Shown here: piece by piece, positions 15,259 through 19,615 of the stretch
How the letters are laid out: every line of letters starts with the position of its first letter
Position numbering within the stretch: the stretch's first letter is position 1
Assembly: GCA_002372235.1 (NCBI GenBank)
Contig: DFJI01000009.1
Location: 1-19,615 of the forward strand
Direction of reading: 5' to 3'
Origin: Prevotella sp. UBA3675
GTDB lineage: Bacteria > Bacteroidota > Bacteroidia > Bacteroidales > Bacteroidaceae
Length of the DNA stretch: 19,615 nucleotides
The notes under the pieces: model-generated
What the model was told of the DNA's origin: nothing
The model's input: only the letters and a program-made list of their open reading frames with translations
Database searches by the model: none
Program-made: the position numbers and the translations under genes

Positions 15259-17250
15259 TTACTTGAAAGGCAGATACCAGTTAGCCTCGTTCGAGAGGTC
15301 AACCACGGCCTTTCGGTTCTCCAGCTTCTTAGCCAGCCAGCGGCCACCGAAGTTGGCACCGTAAGCGGCAGGCGAGCCGTCGAACTCAGTGCCGCTGTGT
15401 CCGTTCTTGTGACGGGCCAGACGCAGCAGGTCGTAATAGCGGCTGCCCTCAAAGGCCAGCTCCAGCGCATACTCGTCGCAGAGCAGATCCTCGATGGCAT
15501 TGATGGTATCCTGCTTGGTCGTGCCCACGGTCACATTGAACCGATCAGGAATCTGACTGAGCTTCTTACCCACCACAGCTTCAATCGTATAGGGCGACGA
15601 GCCTTTCAGATAGTTGGTCGAAGCCAAGTCGCTGACAGCCTTGCCTGCACCATGACAGTGAATACCGCAAGCATCGGCCACGGCAAAACGCTTGTAAGCC
15701 GAGTCATCACCATCATCGCCCACGTTCAGCAGCAGCGGATAGGTGGTCTGCAGCAGGGTCTTCGAAGTCTCCGTCATATAAGTAGGAGCGTTAGGTTCCG
15801 ATGCGTTGCGAATCAATGCAGCACTGATACCATCCTTCAGGATAGCGAAAGCCACATCATACATGCCCAGACGGTTGAAGGCTTCAGCCAGACGCAGCAG
15901 CACGGTGCTGGTGCGATAGATTACAATGTTGGCAAAGTCATACTTCGTAATCCACTGCATGGTGTTGTCGCCTTCTTTATAGAAGCCCAGCACATTGGCC
16001 AGACGCATGTCACCGATATTGGCCGTTCCAATAGTGGCATAGTTGTTGGTGTTGCTGGTATTATCATAGAAATAATAGGTGGTAGAGTCTGAAAGTTCCT
16101 TCAGTTCGTCGGAAGGAACAATCTGCACATTGGTAACTAACGGCAGACTGTAGGACCATAAATGAGTCATCATGTTCTGGCCCACACAGTGTTCGCGCTT
16201 ATAACCTGTCTGCTCAGCAGGCGTGGCATAGTAGTCGGCACCGAAGGCCAGAGGCACATTCGTCGTAGAGCCATAGCGCGCGCTGGCAGCCATCGGGATA
16301 TAGCTGATGATATCATCAATAGCATTGTCAGCGAATATCGCTTCCCAGCTGGCAATTCTCAAATCTGTGACAGGCTTGTCGATTCCCTCTTCTTGACCTT
16401 GCTTCATAATACGATAAGCCGTCGAGCGCGTGCTGGGGTCGGTTGCCACTTTTCTCAGATAGGTGATGTAGTGCTTGGCAGCATTGCTATAGTCACCCAC
16501 CTCCAAATACATATCACCCAGAACCACATCAACTGGAATATAGCACTTGCTGGGAACGATGACCTTGGGTCGGTTCCAGTTGTTAGTACCTATGTTCCTA
16601 GTTGCCACGCCTGTGGTGGGAACTGGATAGCCCGTATATTGCTCCAGATCAGGAGCCAACTGGGCCACGATGCCCTTCATATCCAGTTCGGGGAAGGTGT
16701 TGTCGTCAATCTGCGAGATCTTTGTCAGCGGTTCCGTGAAGAAAGGCACCTTCTTGTAGTTGCGGGCCAACTGCAGGTAAGCCCAGGCACGGAAAGCCTT
16801 CATGGCTGCAAATTCCACAATCGTCACATTTTCGGCACCCGTATAGAGATTGGTGTTGCGATGGGCAATGAAGTAGTTGCAGTTATTGATGATGCGATAA
16901 TAGACCTGAGCCGAGTCGTAGCGGTTGGTCGTCGTGGCCGAGAAATTGGCCAACTGGGTCAGCATACTGTCGGTATATTGCGTGGTGGCAATCAGGTCGC
17001 CGCGCATCTCGCCTTGGAACACATACTGGTCGGCAGCTTCCTGCATGGCCTGCATCACGCCAAAGGCATAAGTAAGCGAGTCGGTCTTCTGATCAAACTC
17101 CGGGTCGAAGTTCTGACGGGTACTGTTGGTCTCCAGCATGTCTGAGCAAGATGTCAGCAACTCGACCCCGCCCAAGGTGAGGGGAGCCAAGACAGCGAAC
17201 ATCTTTAGAAGCCGTGCGCTTGTTGGTTGCTTCAAGAATTTGATATTCAT
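15259..17250 (-). CDS. SusD-like outer-membrane nutrient-binding lipoprotein
   Basis: A 663-residue SusD/RagB-family protein, the surface lid that captures glycans or other ligands for the SusC-like transporter. A signal peptide ends in the lipobox LLTSC with Cys35 as the lipidated residue. Helical TPR-like stretches include EFAAMKAFRAWAYLQLARNY and VLGDMYLEVGDYSNAAKHYI. The family's C-terminal hallmark is present as DEYALELAFEGSRYYDLLRL (about 592-611), and the protein ends with NWYLPF. It is longer than many SusD proteins (often 500-600 residues). It follows susC after 132 bp and is the last gene of the unit, since a strong terminator comes 24 bp later. Ligand cannot be predicted: no linked enzyme gene lies in the window. 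Confidence 0.93.
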   Translation of the reverse strand: MNIKFLKQPTSARLLKMFAVLAPLTLGGVELLTSCSDMLETNSTRQNFDPEFDQKTDSLTYAFGVMQAMQEAADQYVFQGEMRGDLIATTQYTDSMLTQLANFSATTTNRYDSAQVYYRIINNCNYFIAHRNTNLYTGAENVTIVEFAAMKAFRAWAYLQLARNYKKVPFFTEPLTKISQIDDNTFPELDMKGIVAQLAPDLEQYTGYPVPTTGVATRNIGTNNWNRPKVIVPSKCYIPVDVVLGDMYLEVGDYSNAAKHYITYLRKVATDPSTRSTAYRIMKQGQEEGIDKPVTDLRIASWEAIFADNAIDDIISYIPMAASARYGSTTNVPLAFGADYYATPAEQTGYKREHCVGQNMMTHLWSYSLPLVTNVQIVPSDELKELSDSTTYYFYDNTSNTNNYATIGTANIGDMRLANVLGFYKEGDNTMQWITKYDFANIVIYRTSTVLLRLAEAFNRLGMYDVAFAILKDGISAALIRNASEPNAPTYMTETSKTLLQTTYPLLLNVGDDGDDSAYKRFAVADACGIHCHGAGKAVSDLASTNYLKGSSPYTIEAVVGKKLSQIPDRFNVTVGTTKQDTINAIEDLLCDEYALELAFEGSRYYDLLRLARHKNGHSGTEFDGSPAAYGANFGGRWLAKKLENRKAVVDLSNEANWYLPFK

Positions 17251-17319
17251 AGTTGTAATCTTTATTCTTTGTTATATATTCTATTTTTTCTACCCTTCTC
17301 TCCTCCTTCTTTCCCATCT

Positions 17320-17381
17320 CCCCTCCCCTGGGGAGGGGTTGGGGGTGGGTTTGAGGAGTGGGAGTGATATTGGGGGTGGGT
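17320..17381. repeat. G/C-run palindrome and G-quadruplex-type motif in the susC-susD spacer
   Basis: CCCCTCCCC (17320-17328) and GGGGAGGGG (17330-17338) form a 9-bp palindrome, followed by GGGGGTGGG. The 12-mer TTGGGGGTGGGT occurs twice (17339-17350 and 17370-17381). The plus strand 17330-17349 has four G-tracts with loops of 1-2 nt. From memory, similar G/C-run palindromes occur between genes in many Bacteroidota genomes. Confidence 0.75.
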
Positions 17382-17382
17382 A

Positions 17383-19615
17383 TTACAAGTTAATCTTCAG
17401 TCCGGCAACAACAGAGCGGCTGTGAGCCAGCGAACCGTTGTCGATGCCCTGATAGAGCACGCTGTTACCGGCGGCAAACTCAGGATCGCTACCCAGATAC
17501 TTGGTGAAGGTGAGCAGGTTCTGGCCCTCGGCCCATACAGAGAGGCCCTGCAGCCAGGTCCAAGAACTGGGGATAGGCAGACGATAGGTGAGCTTCACGG
17601 TCTTCAGGCGCAGATAGCTGCCATCCTCAATCCAGCGGTCGCTGAAACGGTTGTTGCCCATTGGGTCGCCGTAGGTTGCACGGGGGATAGCGGCCTGCTG
17701 GCCCTCATAGCGCCAACGGCCCACCTCTGCCACCTGCTGGTTGTAGAAGTTGCTGCCCGAGTTGAGCACCATGCGCTGGTAGTTGAACACATCGTTGCCC
17801 AATGAGTAGTTGAAGCCGATGTCGAGACGCAGGTTCTTCCAGTTCAACGAAGCGAAGATGTTGCCGTAGATGTCGGGGTTGGGATCACCGATGACGGTCT
17901 TGTCCTTCTCGTCAATCTTTCCGTCGTTGTTCAGATCGACAAAATGCATGTCGCCAGCCACGAAGTTATGAGCCACCTTGGCATCGTCTTCCATATAGAG
18001 GTAGGTGCCTTTGCCTGCGGCCTTGGCGGCAGCATCGTCAGCAAACACGCCATCGGTCTTGTAGCCATAGAACAGCGCCACGGGATTGCCCACTGAGGTG
18101 AGAACATTGTCGGTTCCATAGACCGAGCTAGTGTAGTTGCCGTCGGGCAGTTCGGTCACCTTATTCTTATAGTGGCCTACTGATGCGCCAATCTCTAAGT
18201 TCCAGTCCTTGCTCACCACAGGTTTCACGGTGACCGTGGCTTCAAAGCCCTCGTTGTTCAGCTTACCGCCATTGCTCCAATAGGTGCTCACACCTGCAAT
18301 AGGTGTGGTAAATGCCTTGAGCGTGAGCAGGTCGGTGGTCCAGTGCTTGAAGTAGTCGAACTTGAAGCCGATGCGGTTGTTCACCAGATAGGTCTCCAAG
18401 CCTACGTTCAGCTTCTTGGTGCTCTCCCACTTAATCTTGTTGTTACCGATATTGGAGAGTTGCGAACCAATCATGTCGTTGTTGTAGCGCACAGTGGTGT
18501 AGCTGGTACGGGCAGCATAGTTGCTGATGCCGTCGTTGCCGCTGATATCGAAGCCTGCATTCAGGCGCAGGTAGTTGATACCGTCGTTCTTCGGGAACCA
18601 GCTCTCATTGGTCATCACCCAACCCAACTGCACACTGGGGAAGAAGGCCCACTTCACGCCGAACGCCTTCAGGCCGGCGGCATCCTTACCGAAGCGGCTG
18701 TTCGCCTCGGCCAGCAACGAGATGGTGGCAAAGTAGCGGTTCATGTAGTTATAGTCGCCGTTGGCATACCACTGTATCTGATTCCATGAATCGTTCACGC
18801 CGTCAACAGTTCTCGGACCGTTCCAACCCAGATCGGGGTTTTTGTCGCTGGTCTTAGCCATAGCCTGCACACCCACGTTGTTGTTGTCGTATGAGAAGGA
18901 GTTGAAGCGGGAGCCTACGAAGACTGCCACAGCGTGCTTGCCGTACTGACGGGCCCAGTCCATCTGCAGCTTGCCCACGAAGTTGTTCTCCTTGGCAAAC
19001 ATGGATTGTGTCTTGGCATACACACGTCCCAGACCTGCGATGTTGAACGAAGGCACGCTGGTGTAGGGGCGGAAGTAGCGCTGTGCATTACGGTTCAGCG
19101 TGTAGCTGAACATGCCCGTCAGGCTGAAGCCCTTGCCCAGGTTGAGGACAGGCTCCACACGCACATTAAAGAAGGTGTTCTCTGCGCGGTTCTTGTTGTT
19201 GCCCTTGGCATAGTCAAGAATGGCAGTGGGGTTAGCCAATGCACTGTTATAGCCGAACGCATCGTCCAGCTGACGGTAGATGTCGTCGTACTCAGAATAG
19301 AGGTTCGACGGGTTGCCGAAGTTGTCGCGCTGATAAGGCGACACGATAGGAGCCTTGATCAAACCCAGCACAATGGGCGACACGATGGTGCCTTTGGAGA
19401 AGTCCTCAGGCAGACTGTTGTCGAGCACGTTATTGCTGGTACGAGAGATAGAGATATCGAACTTCGTCTTCAGGTTCCAGAGAATGTTGATGTCGGTATT
19501 GAAGCGCACGTTCATACGGTCGAAGCCATTCTCACGGGCAGCATACTTGTTGTTCACATAGCCTACGGAGAGGTTATACATACCGATGTCGTCGCCACCC
19601 TGCACATTGATGCTG
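17383..19615 (-). CDS. SusC-like TonB-dependent receptor, C-terminal part (5' end outside window)
   Basis: The last 744 or so codons of a SusC/RagA-family TonB-dependent transporter, the outer-membrane barrel paired with the SusD-like lid. The open frame runs to the window edge (SINVQGGDDIGMYNLSVGYV at the left of the visible protein), so the plug, carboxypeptidase-like domain and TonB box are not seen. Typical barrel strands recur, such as GFKFDYFKHWTTDLLT, the plug-distal FADDAAAKAAGKGTYLYMED region and DLNNDGKIDEKDKTVIGDPN, a signature loop of this family. The end WAEGQNLLTFTKYLGSDPEF to GLKINL is also typical. Transcription continues into susD. A GTG at 19605 is internal, not a start. Confidence 0.93.
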   Translation of the reverse strand, partial: SINVQGGDDIGMYNLSVGYVNNKYAARENGFDRMNVRFNTDINILWNLKTKFDISISRTSNNVLDNSLPEDFSKGTIVSPIVLGLIKAPIVSPYQRDNFGNPSNLYSEYDDIYRQLDDAFGYNSALANPTAILDYAKGNNKNRAENTFFNVRVEPVLNLGKGFSLTGMFSYTLNRNAQRYFRPYTSVPSFNIAGLGRVYAKTQSMFAKENNFVGKLQMDWARQYGKHAVAVFVGSRFNSFSYDNNNVGVQAMAKTSDKNPDLGWNGPRTVDGVNDSWNQIQWYANGDYNYMNRYFATISLLAEANSRFGKDAAGLKAFGVKWAFFPSVQLGWVMTNESWFPKNDGINYLRLNAGFDISGNDGISNYAARTSYTTVRYNNDMIGSQLSNIGNNKIKWESTKKLNVGLETYLVNNRIGFKFDYFKHWTTDLLTLKAFTTPIAGVSTYWSNGGKLNNEGFEATVTVKPVVSKDWNLEIGASVGHYKNKVTELPDGNYTSSVYGTDNVLTSVGNPVALFYGYKTDGVFADDAAAKAAGKGTYLYMEDDAKVAHNFVAGDMHFVDLNNDGKIDEKDKTVIGDPNPDIYGNIFASLNWKNLRLDIGFNYSLGNDVFNYQRMVLNSGSNFYNQQVAEVGRWRYEGQQAAIPRATYGDPMGNNRFSDRWIEDGSYLRLKTVKLTYRLPIPSSWTWLQGLSVWAEGQNLLTFTKYLGSDPEFAAGNSVLYQGIDNGSLAHSRSVVAGLKINL

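Noticed and set aside
16162..17145. 327-codon open frame on the plus strand
   Set aside because: Antisense to the SusD-like gene, which has a lipobox and family C-terminal motif; the frame is a by-product of codon use.
17383..19605. SusC-like gene starting at the GTG at 19605
   Set aside because: The frame stays open to the window edge and upstream codons continue the barrel sequence; SusC proteins have plug domains that are missing here, so the true start is outside.

Overview
The window looks like chromosomal DNA from a Bacteroidota bacterium, most likely Prevotella or a close relative. The evidence is a SusC/SusD pair, secreted proteins whose C-terminal tails resemble the sorting tails common in Prevotella, A-rich leaders without clear Shine-Dalgarno sites, and several good matches to the Bacteroidota promoter (TTTG or TTG, 19-20 bp, TAnnTTTG). 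This assignment rests on gene content and signals only. I see no rRNA, tRNA, CRISPR array, transposase or phage gene.

Layout. (1) 1-678, minus: 5' part of an LptF/LptG lipopolysaccharide-export permease gene, cut by the window edge. (2) 858-3452 and 3603-6320, plus: two large paralogous secreted multidomain proteins, each behind its own Bacteroidota promoter. The second promoter is embedded in the terminator of the first gene. (3) 6416-7363, plus: a membrane-anchored alpha/beta hydrolase behind a very stable hairpin. (4) 7364-7725: a 362-bp convergent intergenic region with no credible gene. It is full of repeats: a degenerate five-copy 22-bp tandem array, an inverted copy of its first unit that makes a 25-bp-arm hairpin, and a second imperfect inverted repeat. 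(5) 15007-7726, minus: eight consecutive genes in two functional blocks. The first block is an ABC-2 type exporter (ATPase, two membrane subunits) with a YtrA-type GntR repressor as its last gene. The second block is a MacAB-like set (ATPase, two separate FtsX/MacB-type permeases, HlyD-type adaptor). Each block has a recognisable promoter. (6) 19615-15259, minus: a susC-like gene (5' end outside the window) and a susD-like gene, closed by a strong intrinsic terminator.

How the parts fit. The regulator block looks self-contained: a perfect 9-bp inverted repeat lies right after the -7 box of the first exporter gene, where a YtrA-type repressor would block transcription, and the candidate repressor is encoded three genes downstream. 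The MacAB-like block has its own promoter but no terminator separates it from the exporter genes, so read-through is plausible. Its two gene-to-gene spacers (81-82 bp) are built alike: an array of 10-bp G-rich repeats (viewed on the plus strand) next to an A-rich leader for the following gene. The SusCD pair would import a glycan or other large nutrient whose identity the window does not reveal, since no carbohydrate-active enzyme is linked to it here.

The most interesting non-coding signals are the paired decamer arrays, the 22-bp iteron-like array with its inverted copy, the candidate repressor operator and the fused terminator-promoter. No protein-level system looks wholly new, though the two large secreted paralogues have central and C-terminal parts I cannot assign to a known function.
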